The notes under the pieces were generated by a model, which worked only from the letters and a program-made list of their open reading frames with translations, was not told the origin of the DNA and made no database searches. The position numbers and the translations under genes are program-made. A stretch of 64,000 nt of DNA from Monodelphis domestica (lineage: Eukaryota; Chordata; Mammalia; Didelphimorphia; Didelphidae), in NCBI RefSeq assembly GCF_027887165.1, contig NC_077233.1, forward strand, positions 183,767,114-183,831,113, in the 5' to 3' direction. Below are positions 54,950 to 64,000 of the stretch, piece after piece (position 1 is the stretch's first letter; each line of letters starts with the position of its first letter).

Positions 54950-55150
54950 CCTCCCTCCCTCCCTTCCTTCCTTCCTTTCTTTTTTTCCCCCCTTCTGTCT
55001 TAGTATACATACTAGGCAAGGGCCAAGCAATTAGGGTTAAGTGACTTATTCAGGATTATACTGCTAGGAAGTGTCTGGAGTCAGATGTGAACCCAGGTCC
55101 TTCTGATTCCATGCCAGACACTCTATCCACTGAGTCACCTAGCTGCTCCT
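54950..55150 (-). repeat. WSINE1-like SINE with CT-rich expanded tail
   Basis: (TTCC)n/(CT)-rich 54935-54985 leads into CCCTTCTGTCTTAGTATACA and on to GAGTCACCTAGCTGCTCC. Confidence 0.8.
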
Positions 55151-55290
55151 AGATTTTTTTTTCATAATTTCTTTAACCCATCCCTTTCTCTCACTGCAAT
55201 AAGTCAATCCTTTTCTGTATCACACATCTTTCCTATGATAATCTTCCTAAAATTTCCCAACCCTTAGTCTTCTTTTCCTCTTCCAGTCTA

Positions 55291-55684
55291 CAGAGATCCC
55301 TTACCAATTGCGGGAGTTACGTTCCAGAGACCTCTGCAATAGGTGAAAATCTGTGTAGTGGAAGAGCAAATAGACTGATACTACAGTCAACTGAGCCAAT
55401 CAGCACCTAGGACACAGAAGTGCTGTTGTTGGTCACCTTTTATTCCATCAGTCAATAGTGTATTATGTACAATCTCATGTTGGCAAACTTGCACAAGCTG
55501 TAGTGGTGTACTGCATTTCCATTTTGTAAAGTACGCCATTCATCCGCAAAACCCCATAATATAGTGAAAACTCAGTGATACAGAATTATATATATATATT
55601 TTTTTGTTTGTTTGTTTGTTTTTTAGAAACCCACAATACAGTGAAGCCATGGTAAGTGAACCACGATATAGCAAGAGATGACTG
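55291..55684. mobile_element. Tigger/pogo-like non-autonomous DNA transposon
   Basis: 394 bp flanked by TA on both sides (55289-55290, 55685-55686). Left CAGAGATCCCTTACCAATTG, right AACCACGATATAGCAAGAGA then TGACTG (inverse of CAGTCATCTCTTGCTATATC), a Tigger-type end. The middle has an AT/TTTG repeat at 55588-55622. It splits an L2. Confidence 0.7.
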
Positions 55685-56089
55685 TATTCTAAATTTTCTT
55701 TTTCAAAAAACTGTCAATGACTTCCTATTCCCTGTGGGGATAAAGTCTAAACTTTTAATTGGCAACATAAGTGTGCACAAAGTGACCTGATCCTGCACTG
55801 TGTATGTGCCTATGATTGGTAGTCTAGTCACTCTACTTCCTACTGTCTCCTTAGATATACCTATAATTTTAGACAGATTTATTCAGTGTTTCTTAAAAGC
55901 ATCTTGTGAACTTTTGTCCCTGAGACTTGGTTCACTTTCTCCTGTCAATAATGCCCTTCTTCCTTCTTCCTCCAGGTAGCTAAAAATCTACCCATCCTTC
56001 AAGGTCTAGATCAGATCCCACCTCTATCATGAATCTTTTCCTGACCACATTACTTCTCTTCTCATAATTCCTACTAAGTACTCAGCATG

Positions 56090-56325
56090 AGGCAGGTAGG
56101 TAAAGCAGTGAATAGATTTCTTTACTTGGGGTCAGGAAGATTGGATTTCAAATACTGCCTCACTGGCTATGTGACCCTGAGATAGTCACTTAACTTCTCT
56201 GTTTCCTTATAGGTAAAATGAAAATAATAGCACTTATTCCATAGAGTTGTTGTGAGGATCAAATGAGGTTACATGTAAAATGCTTTGCAAATCTTGAAGA
56301 CTATAATAATGATGATAATGCTCTG
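56090..56325 (+). repeat. CORE-SINE (MIR/MAR1)
   Basis: GAAGATTGGATTTCAAATAC, CTATGTGACCCTGAGATAGT, CACTTAACTTCTCTGTTTCC and GTTGTTGTGAGGATCAAATG. Confidence 0.75.
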
Positions 56326-57084
56326 TATTTTATTTCTATGTATATACATGTCTTCTCTCTAACTAAAAAAAAGTAACATTGTTTATTTTGTTTTCATTGT
56401 AATACAGAGATCTGAATAAGTTGAAATTTTAAACTCTATCTAGGAAAAGTCTTAATGATTGAGATTTCTGATCTGGAACTTTATTAATTTTGTTTCCACT
56501 TCAATTAAATGTCTTCTATATTATTGAATAATCTTTCCAGGTCATGTGAAGTTGGGAAAGAGATTAGAATTTCAATGGAATGGGGGCTAGTGATAACTGA
56601 TGAATTGTTGTTGGGCCTAGTCATACGCTTGGACTAGGCAAAAACCAAGTTTTTGAGGCATTAAAAGGGTCTTCATGTGGTCATAGGAATTGAAAAGGGG
56701 ACCCAGAATTTCCAAGAACTCAGTTCCACTTGTGCCTATAGGTCACTTCAGGTGATAGTGCAGACTTATTAGGAGTACCATATTACCCCGAGTAATAAAT
56801 GGGTAATCTAATTCTAACTAATCCTTTTAGTACCAGTGTAAAGCAAGAGCTCCTAAATGACAATTAATTAGTTAATAGAGAAGGCAATTTCACTTTTTGA
56901 ATAATCCCTTGCCTTTAAGCATCAGAAATGCCTCCTTGATGAAGCCTTAAGCCTATTATTCTCTTTGCTCTGAAATCTTGAAAAAATAGTAAGTGGGCTT
57001 ATTGGAATGAGTACTCATTTTTAATTCATTTTTACAAAAGTGACATTTCCTCATATGACAGTGCATCAGACTATCAAATAAGAT

Positions 57085-57290
57085 CATAGATTTAGTGCTG
57101 GAAACAATCTTAGAGGCCATCAAGTCCAGTCCTCTCTTTCTCCTTCCTCCAACCCCATTTGTACTTGAGGAAAATGAAACCTAGAGAGATTACTTGATCA
57201 GGCTAGGGTTATACAACTACTATTTAAGCAGAGATTTGAAGTGAGCCCATTCCTTCAAACCCAGTATTCTATATACTATGCCTGCTGACT
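57085..57290 (-). repeat. CORE-SINE, antisense
   Basis: GAGGCCATCAAGTCCAGTCC, TGAGGAAAATGAAACCTAGA and ACCCAGTATTCTATATACTA. Confidence 0.6.
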
Positions 57291-57294
57291 CTCA

Positions 57295-57405
57295 TAAGTT
57301 CTGGATTCAAGTCCCAGCTCCATTATTTATTAGTCTATGTGATCTTGAATTGTTTCCCCTTTTTAGACCAGTTTCATCCTGTGAACAGGAGATAACATTC
57401 TCTAC
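57295..57405 (+). repeat. MIR fragment
   Basis: TCTGGATTCAAGTCCCAGCT, GTCTATGTGATCTTGAATTG and CCAGTTTCATCCTGTG. Confidence 0.6.
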
Positions 57406-57424
57406 TGGTCTGAGGCAATTTAGA

Positions 57425-57618
57425 TCAAAGGGTCATAACTTAGAGACCACAAACTTTTAAAAATAATATTTTGATAACTATATTTTTATGTAAGTGAATT
57501 CCTTTGTAATACTATATATTTTATTTTATTCATTTAAAAACAAAAGGGTACATAGGCTTTACCAGAACAAAAGGGACCAAACCACACACACACACACAAA
57601 GGTTAAGAAGCCTTGATT
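57425..57618 (+). mobile_element. Short hAT-like non-autonomous transposon, second copy
   Basis: GGGTCATAACTTAGAGACCA, AATTCCTTTGTAATACTATA, GGGTACATAGGCTTTACCAG and GGTTAAGAAGCCTTG. It aligns with 12464-12705. A short (CA)n lies at 57585-57598. Confidence 0.5.
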
Positions 57619-57619
57619 T

Positions 57620-58050
57620 AATAATATAGGTAAAGTGCTCCATAAACCTAAACTATTTTCTCTGGTAAGCAATTTTGCCTGGGAATTCCCCAAAGCAAAT
57701 AAATGCTTCGATTCAACAAAATTTATTAATAAGAAGCAAAATTAAGGAAATTACATTACATCAAGTTCAAACATTTGATTACCCTATTAAATCAGGACCC
57801 TGTTATTCCATGTCATAGCCAGAATAAGTTATTTATTAGTGACTAATAAGTGATTGAGTGTTAATGGAATGCTACTTTTTTATGAGGGAGCTCCCCAGGA
57901 ATATGAGTGCAAGAGGTTGTTCCCACCAAACCTCAAAAATTAAATCTAACTTATTTACAGTATTAAAAATATATATATTGATAAGAAAATCTGAAGAGGT
58001 CTTTCCCTTTTTTTGAAACTACTATGGTAGCCTGAGCAAACAGTGACCCT
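57620..58050. other. Non-genic stretch
   Basis: Nothing recognised. Confidence 0.3.
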
Positions 58051-58054
58051 AAGA

Positions 58055-58268
58055 CCAGTGATGGTGAACCTTTTTAAAGACTAATGACCAAACTGCACCC
58101 TCATTCCATAAGTGAGCCACCTCCTTACCTCAGACAGGGGAGGGAGGAAGTGTTCTCATTGGGCTGTTGGGCAGAGGGGTGGGTAAAGTGAAAAATGTCC
58201 TCAAGTGTGGTGGAGAGGGGGAGTGGAATGGCCCCCTATGGCATGCATGCCATAGGTTCACCAACATG
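58055..58268 (+). mobile_element. Non-autonomous hAT of the CAGTGATGG group
   Basis: Left end CAGTGATGGTGAACCTTTTT and right end TAGGTTCACCAACATG are inverted repeats. The left end is akin to the hAT at 43720 (CAGTGATGGGCAACC). About 210 bp, no coding. Confidence 0.65.
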
Positions 58269-58269
58269 G

Positions 58270-59220
58270 CCCCAGACCTCCAAGCCTGATAGGAAATGAA
58301 AGTTGGAGCAGCTGAGGTCAAGGGAACTACACCACAGTAAGTAATCTCCCTTGTTTTTTAAGCCAGTCACAAAATAGAATTTGATGGCAAATAGAAAAAA
58401 ACCCGAGTTGATGGTATTAATAGCTAAGACCACTTGACTCTCCCTGTCCCTCATCTTATTGCTACCAACACAACTAATCCAAACTACCATATTTCATATA
58501 GTAGGTGCTCAGTAAAGACGTACTGAATAAACTTTCTTTCCTGCCAAAATAGATCATTCTCTCTTTCAATCTCTGGAGTAGAATCAACCTTCTGAGGTGC
58601 CAGAAGGGAGCCTTTGGGGCCAGAGTAAAACATATTACAATCCCAGTGTTTTAGGATCTTAGAGTAGAGGAGGAAGAAATTCAATGAAACTTATTGGGGG
58701 AGTCTGCCATATCCCTCTGGCCAAGTTACTTAAAACAGTGATAAATGACTCCCCTTTAGCAGGCATGCTCATTGTTTTCTTGTCTCCTGGGTGCCAGATC
58801 AATCGATGTGTTTTCTCTCCTCCTTGAGGAGCATCCTCTACGAGGCTGCCACAGCATGTTGGATGTTAGAGCTGGATGATGTCAGAGGTTCAAAGAATTT
58901 GACATCCTTTGTCAGCCTAGGGCTCCCCTGAGCACAACCTCAAACTGTAAAAGAAAAAGAAAAGAAAAATGGTCTTCTCCAGGGCATAAGGAACAATGCT
59001 AGTCCTAACAGGACTTAAAATGCAACCAAAAGCATCACAAAATTATCTTCTGTTGGTCTTCAATGAATCTATTATTGTACTCCAGCATAAACATTAAGCT
59101 TACAAAGTCTACTTTAACTTAATTGACTCCCTCCTTTCAGAAGCTAAGGAAACTGAGACTCCCCCATGAAGCCACGTCCATACATATAAAAGGAAACAGA
59201 TGAGTGAAGATAACATCATC
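58270..59220. other. Apparently single-copy non-genic DNA
   Basis: No gene or repeat recognised apart from possible MIR-like GTAGGTGCTCAGTAAAGACG at 58501. Confidence 0.35.
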
Positions 59221-59224
59221 ACAA

Positions 59225-59335
59225 ATCTAGACTCGGAAGAATAATCTCAGAGTTCAAATCTTAGCCCTGCAACTTTACTACCTGTGTGACCTAACCATTT
59301 TGATCTTAATAACCTTAGAGGATACCCTCTTCCGA
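59225..59335 (+). repeat. MIR fragment
   Basis: CAGAGTTCAAATCTTAGCCC, TACTACCTGTGTGACCTAAC. Confidence 0.6.
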
Positions 59336-59689
59336 TGCTTTTCCCTTCTAAGTCTAATGACTGCAGATTGAGGGGAAACTGTCAAGATACCAGGAAATTA
59401 AATTAATAGAGTGAGACTAATAGGAAAGGCATCTGTAAGAGACAACCTATCCTAACTCCATTTTAATGATGAGAAAATGTGGAACGATTCCTATAAATTT
59501 ATGTTTCATTCTCAGTAGACCAGTGAGGAAATGGACTTCACTTTGGATGAATCTTTTTCTCTTAGGAGCAATCATTTCAAAGAAACACTAGGTGACTCTG
59601 TGGTACCCTAAAGGAACCAATTGTTCTCACCTTTTGCTTTCTTCTCCTACCCTTCAACAAACTGGCAAAAGTGATAAAAAGCTATCGCC

Positions 59690-59938
59690 TCTTGTTGTTC
59701 GGTTGTGTCTGACTCTGTGACCCCCCCATTTGGGGTTTTCTGGGCAGAGATACTGGAGTGTTTTGCCATTTCCCTTCTCCAGTTCATTTTACGGAGGAAG
59801 AAACTAAGGCAAACAGGATTAAGTGACTTGCCCAGGGTCATGCAGTGAGATCTAAGGCCAGATCTGAAATCAGGAAGATGAGTATTTCTGACTCCAAGCC
59901 TGTCACTCTATCCACTGCATCATCTAACTGCCCCTGTT
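59690..59938 (-). repeat. CORE-SINE with RTE/BovB-like tail, antisense
   Basis: CTTGTTGTTCGGTTGTGTCT (tail), CATTTGGGGTTTTCTGGGCA, GTGTTTTGCCATTTCCCTTC, then CAGGGTCATGCAGTGAGATC and CACTGCATCATCTAACTGCC (head). Distinct from WSINE1: the tail resembles the artiodactyl BovB-derived SINE end. Confidence 0.75.
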
Positions 59939-60189
59939 CCAAAGTCCAAACCCTAAAAGGAATTGGGGGGTTCTCTGTCATTCTGGACTATGGTCATTTT
60001 CTACTATGTTCTCTATTTAAGGTCAAAGGGAAATACGTACAGGATAGTTTTGGATCTGTGTATAGGCTGTGGCTGTTTAGGGCTGGTGCTAGATGGATAG
60101 ACCTTTACCCAGCAGCCTTCCTTATGTAGGAAAACCTTGCAAGGCCACTCTCATAAGGCAGTATATCTCAATTGTGTCACGCATAAGTA

Positions 60190-60232
60190 TTATATATATG
60201 TATATATATACATACATACATACATACACATC
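60190..60232. repeat. (TA)n/(TACA)n microsatellite
   Basis: Mixed TATA/TACATACA repeat. Confidence 0.85.
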
Positions 60233-60369
60233 TTTATATGTGGTGCTTTTCACCCTAATCTTTGCCTTACTTGGTAGCCCTAGAGGAATTTATTTTTAAA
60301 AAATCAGACTTTGCCATAGGGTTATGTTGGAATGAGGAAGTGGTATCTTTCCAATAGGCTTTGCTGTCT

Positions 60370-60612
60370 TGAAGTTGGGTGGCACAGGAGATAGAGTGTC
60401 ACGTCTGAAGCCAGGAAGACACTTTCTGAATTCAAATCTGGTCTCAGATACTTCCTAGCTGTATGACTCTGAGCATGTCACTTAACCCTGTTCGCCTATT
60501 TCCTCATGTTAATATGAGCTGGAAGGAAATGGCAAATCGCTCCAATATTTTTGCCAAGAAATCTCTAAATAGGGTCCCAAAGAGATGGCCATGATTGAAA
60601 CAACTGAGCGAC
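60370..60612 (+). repeat. CORE-SINE with RTE/BovB-like tail, sense
   Basis: GGGTGGCACAGGAGATAGAG, CCTAGCTGTATGACTCTGAG, GAAGGAAATGGCAAATCGCT and GATTGAAACAACTGAGCGAC. Confidence 0.75.
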
Positions 60613-60619
60613 AAAATAC

Positions 60620-62620
60620 TAATGCTACTACATCTTTCTAGAGGCCGATTTAGAAATAAAGTCAGAGGAACTGGTGAAAGGGCATCACGATTGGTAAGTA
60701 CCAGAAATCATTCCAAATCTAGGCAGAGAAACTTCCCAGGTAAAGCTCAAGGCTATTTTTTTACTGACAATTTTTCCAGGTATAATATTTGCCTTATAAA
60801 TGCACAGCTAAGTCTTGAATATTTGTACTGACTCAACTCCTACTTTTGCTATTTTCTTGGATACATTCAGGGAGTATGTCCATTGTCATTGTGGTTTTTC
60901 CTTATAGTTATTTTTTTCCAGGTGAAAAAGGTGAGATGGCCTTGACTTAAAACTTTGCTGATATGATTAAATGAAGAAAAAAATGATGAACCAAAAGAAC
61001 TCTGACAATATACGTGTTTCCTAGGCGGATCTAAGATGGCGGCAAAAGATAGGTTTTGGGAATTAGAACAATTGTTGAAGATTTAACTATATGCACAACA
61101 GGCAAATTTAGCAACCAAAGTCCAAGCCCTCTATTTCTCAACATCAGGACCCAGCCCTTTGGCAACAAATGTGGCAATCACTGTTTTTCCCCCGAGAGGA
61201 GCCAATGTTGATGAAGACCAGGTTGAACATCAATTTCCCTTCGTTCATGTGAATGTATGTGGTTTGGCAAAGACCATTTTTTTTAACATCAACTCCTCCA
61301 GGGTATTAAATGTTTTGTTAACTAGGCATGGTGCCCAGAAAAGTGCCACACATGTGTGTGATCACTTAAGTGCTGGGTGGCCTGAAAAGGAGCAGCTCTC
61401 TTTGTTTTTTTGGTAGAAATGCAGAAGTTTCTAAAATACTGACTTTTATTAAACAACCAAGATGTCTTTCAATGCTTTCAAATTGACTGGTTGGTTAAAC
61501 TTCTCTATAATTTTCTGAACAGAAACCAAACTCTCTAAACGTTTTGGTCTTAAAGAACAAAGCATGTATGAGAAGCCCAGACTGTGTTTAATGGGGCAGA
61601 GAAAGAGAGATCCCTTCAGTTCTGTTTTAATGTAACTTCTAGATCTCTTGGCCTAAAGATTTTTATAAAAGCAAGATTTTAAACATCAAAGCCAATTCTC
61701 ATTTTTCACCTGTAAGAAAAAAAAAAGGTTGTTAAAGGGAACTTTGACAATCAACATGTTCCCTAGATATGTCAGCAAAAACAGACCCTTTTTTATGACT
61801 ATTTCAGTCTCTTAACCCCTTTTCCCTTTCTTCTTGCCTTCTCTACACTCCACAAACCACAGAGTTTTTGTTTTTGGTCTGCTGTTAGTGGTATTTTGAC
61901 TGGGGATAGATGAGTAGAACTGCTATGGTTTCTAGAAGCAAAGTTTATGGAAATTTTACCTATAAAAGGGACTAAACAAATCCTCAGATTAGGAAAAGCC
62001 AGCTGTCTGGCGAATTGTATACATAAGGGGTGTGAGAATTTCTTTTTCGTATGCTGTATTATTTTTATGTCAAGGACCTAGATTATAAAGGCCCCCAAAT
62101 CAGATCCTGTATATTAGGGAGAATTCTTGAACTGGGTCTGACACCTGGCTCTATCCAGTCCATAGATTTTTGCATTTTCTTGTCCTTAGGAATGTGGTCC
62201 TTTCATAGATTCAGGAACCTTCTACAGTAGCATTTTTCCAGCCTAAATGCAAACTTTTGCCTGTTGATGTGGGGAAGGGCTGAGGGTTTGATGGACCACC
62301 TCCTACTTATCTGATTACCAACTGAAATGACTTGGGATGTTCAAGGAAAGAGCTGAATAATGAACTCCCCAAAATGCATATAAGTACCTGGGCCAGGAGT
62401 TTCTGTTGCCTTTTGATTGCCAAGAGTATCATTTGACCCTAATTAGGATTTCTTGGCCAGCCAATAATTTTTTTTAATTTAGAAATTCTGTCTTTTGAGA
62501 ATTTTAATCATTACAGAGGACATCAGGGAAATCTTTCTTAGAATTCTCGTGTGACCTTACAGAAGATATTTACAGTCTTGGAGCCAAACCTGACTTTGGT
62601 CTCTAACTTTTGGAAAAGAA
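60620..62620. other. Unassigned 2-kb block
   Basis: No WSINE, L1 or L2 recognised. Holds AGATGGCGGCAAAAG at about 61033 and a diverged direct repeat (60965-61050 and 61705-61790). An 85-codon open frame at 61159-61416 matches nothing I know. Confidence 0.4.
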
Positions 62621-62624
62621 GGAA

Positions 62625-62725
62625 AGAGGGATGGCTAGGTAGCATGGTGGATAAAGTGCCAGGCATGGAATTGGAAGGACAATCTGGCCCCTGACAGTTC
62701 TAGTGGTGAGACTCTGGGCAAGGAA
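62625..62725 (+). repeat. CORE-SINE head fragment
   Basis: GGGATGGCTAGGTAGCATGG, TGGATAAAGTGCCAGGCATG and GAGACTCTGGGCAAGG. Confidence 0.6.
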
Positions 62726-62829
62726 GAGAAGGAATTTTAGAAAAGAATTTTAAACAAGAAAAAGAAAAGAGTAGAAGGGATGGAAGGGACAATAGTTGGG
62801 ACAATAGTTTGAGGGAAAGGAGTCATTTT

Positions 62830-63330
62830 TTGATCGCAGGTGTTATTGCTACTGGGAGGCTGCTGGGTATCAAGATATAAGGAATATTCCTCCACCTCCG
62901 GTAGGATAGAATGGTTGAAGAAAACAGATCAGTCTCCTCTGGAGTCCTTAAAACTGGAATATACCTGGGATGGAGAAGATGGTGTCATTTTCCCCAACGA
63001 TCCTGTACCAAACAACAGGCTTCTCTTTCCTTGAACATAGCCATGTAAATATTTACCCATCTCTCTGCTGTTCTTTACCAAATGTGCTGTGCATAGTTAC
63101 TAATTCTATTAAAACAGGAGTCTGGCCAGCACCCAAGCTGGTTATTTCTGGTTTTGAGCCCCAAGAAGGCAGAGAATCTGAATCTGTATCCTTCAGCTTC
63201 TCATAGGTGAGCTTGGTGACAGCCCTGAGCTGGATTATCTCTGCAAGAGTCCAAATTCTCTTCATGAATCCCAATCTCTCCTTGAAACAAAGGCTCATCT
63301 TTCTCATGTCAATGTTCTGGTGGAGCTGCG
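62830..63330 (-). other. Coding-like patch on the minus strand, unrecognised
   Basis: Minus-strand frames give LTATQLHQNIDMRKMSLCF then KERLGFMKRIWTLAEI and VTKLTYEKLKDTDSDSLPS (63307 down to 63053). Further down in another frame come QVYSSFKDSRGD and EEYSLYLDTQQPPSS. The composition is more protein-like than the neighbourhood, and the frames follow on with breaks. It might be a decayed retrocopy of an unidentified host gene. No A-tail or TSD is evident. Confidence 0.25.
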
Positions 63331-63615
63331 TGGCTGTGAGTCAAGGAATGCCAGCCTCTGGAGAGTGGAAGCTAAGAATCACCCACGGAGGATGGAGAGG
63401 AGCGCGGCAGGGCAAGTCGGTGGCCAACTTTTATTACAGACAAGGCGGAGGATAAAGAATATCATCGAGGAAAGGTACCAGGGATAGAGGAAAGGACAAG
63501 GCTAGTGCCTAAATGGAGGGATAACTGCCCAGTGTCTGGAGATCTAAATTTAAATCCTAAGGGGGATTTACAGAAAGAAATGGACAAAAGTCAGGGGACA
63601 GACAAGGAAGGGGGA
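63330..63615. other. Non-genic stretch
   Basis: Moderately GC-rich (AGGAGCGCGGCAGGGCAAGT near 63400). Nothing recognised. Confidence 0.3.
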
Positions 63616-63626
63616 CTTGTAATTTT

Positions 63627-63826
63627 TTTTTAAACCCTTTACCTTCCATCTTAAAATCAATACTATATATGGGTTCCAAGGTAGAAGAGCAGTAAAGGGT
63701 AGGCAATGGGGGTTTAGTGACTTGCCCAGGGTCACACAGCTAGGAAGTATCCGAGGCCAGATTTGAACCCAAGTCCTCCCATCTCTAGACCTGGCTCTCC
63801 ATTCACTGAGCCACCCAGCTGTCCCC
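63627..63826 (-). repeat. WSINE1-like SINE, full length
   Basis: TTTAAACCCTTTACCTTCCA to TGAGCCACCCAGCTGTCCCC, with short flank match TTGTAATTT/TTGTAAGTTT. Confidence 0.9.
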
Positions 63827-64000
63827 AGTGAGTTGTAAGTTTGGGTCTGTGAATAATAAGACTAAAGAATCTATCATAGTCTTGACATGTTGGAAGTAGA
63901 GCAATTTTGCTTGTGGGTGTTTCAGAAATAGGCGATTCTAGAACAGATTTTCTTTTGGTCATCTTACTCATTTTGACACACGGCATAGGATGAAAAGGTG

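Larger units (their letters stand above)
54110..56090 (+). repeat. Diverged L2 LINE, sense, with SINE and Tigger insertions
   Basis: L2-like text: CTCAGCACTTTTCTTTTCTC near 54603, then after the SINE at 54985-55150 CTTCCTAAAATTTCCCAACC near 55245, then after the Tigger ATGACTTCCTATTCCCTGTG, GGGATAAAGTCTAAACTTTT and CCATCCTTCAAGGTCTAG. Confidence 0.55.

Noticed and set aside
61033-61048. AGATGGCGGCAAAAG as a gene start or YY1 promoter element
   Set aside because: A single short motif with no CpG island or open frame. Listed only as part of the direct-repeat finding.
1-64000. CRISPR arrays, bacterial operons, riboswitches
   Set aside because: The window is plainly vertebrate nuclear DNA. The regular repeats are microsatellites without spacers.
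1-64000. Neighbours expected from human synteny (SOCS1, PRM/TNP2 cluster, LITAF, CLEC16A)
   Set aside because: I looked for their signature peptides and saw none. They probably lie outside the window.

Overview
The window reads as mammalian nuclear DNA from a marsupial. The dominant repeat is a roughly 190-bp tRNA-derived SINE of the marsupial WSINE1/WALLSI type (A box TGGCTCAGTGG, B box GGTTCAAAT). More than twenty copies are visible, alongside L1, L2, RTE, MIR/MAR1-type CORE-SINEs, solo LTRs and hAT/Tigger DNA transposons. One element at 22129-22863 has the ends of SPIN, a hAT family known to have entered the opossum lineage horizontally. A didelphid such as Monodelphis is therefore my best guess. 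This is inference: no species call can be proven here.

Only one host gene is clear: RMI2 on the + strand. Exon 1 is at 26058-26373 and exon 2 at 31277-31425, predicting 154 residues with the OB-fold and the FANCM-contact residues conserved. It has a compact CpG-island promoter with two inverted CCAAT boxes and an E2F-type site. Everything else is intergenic or intronic.

Layout. 1-5300: WSINEs, a MIR with a WSINE inside it, and long antisense L1 debris. 5300-10983: an old LTR-flanked fossil carrying two younger LTRs in opposite orientation, one of which is split by an antisense L1. 11000-20900: SINEs, microsatellites, an LTR-split SINE, a SINE-in-SINE hairpin, old L1 and a retroviral protease remnant. 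21200-23720: LTR-like debris with the SPIN element. 24060-25680: L2 with SINE and CCTT repeats. 25900-31425: RMI2, with an intron full of MIR, WSINE and L1, plus an RTE piece. 31426-38390: 3'UTR, then an unusually repeat-poor stretch. 38390-46440: SINEs, an ancient unclassified repeat, two solo LTRs and a hAT with a transposase remnant. 46880-52865: one L2 broken up by a provirus-like fossil (itself hit by another LTR) and by an L1. 53160-58265: SINEs, L2, Tigger and small hATs. 58270-64000: sparse repeats, two RTE-tailed SINEs and an unexplained 1.6-kb stretch.

I did not find a convincing new biological system. The most informative signals are the nested insertion layers, the SPIN element with its long internal segment, the RMI2 promoter architecture and the repeat-poor block downstream of RMI2. 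Repeat family names are from memory of consensus sequences, and boundaries are accurate to about 5-20 bases unless a target-site duplication (TSD) is given.
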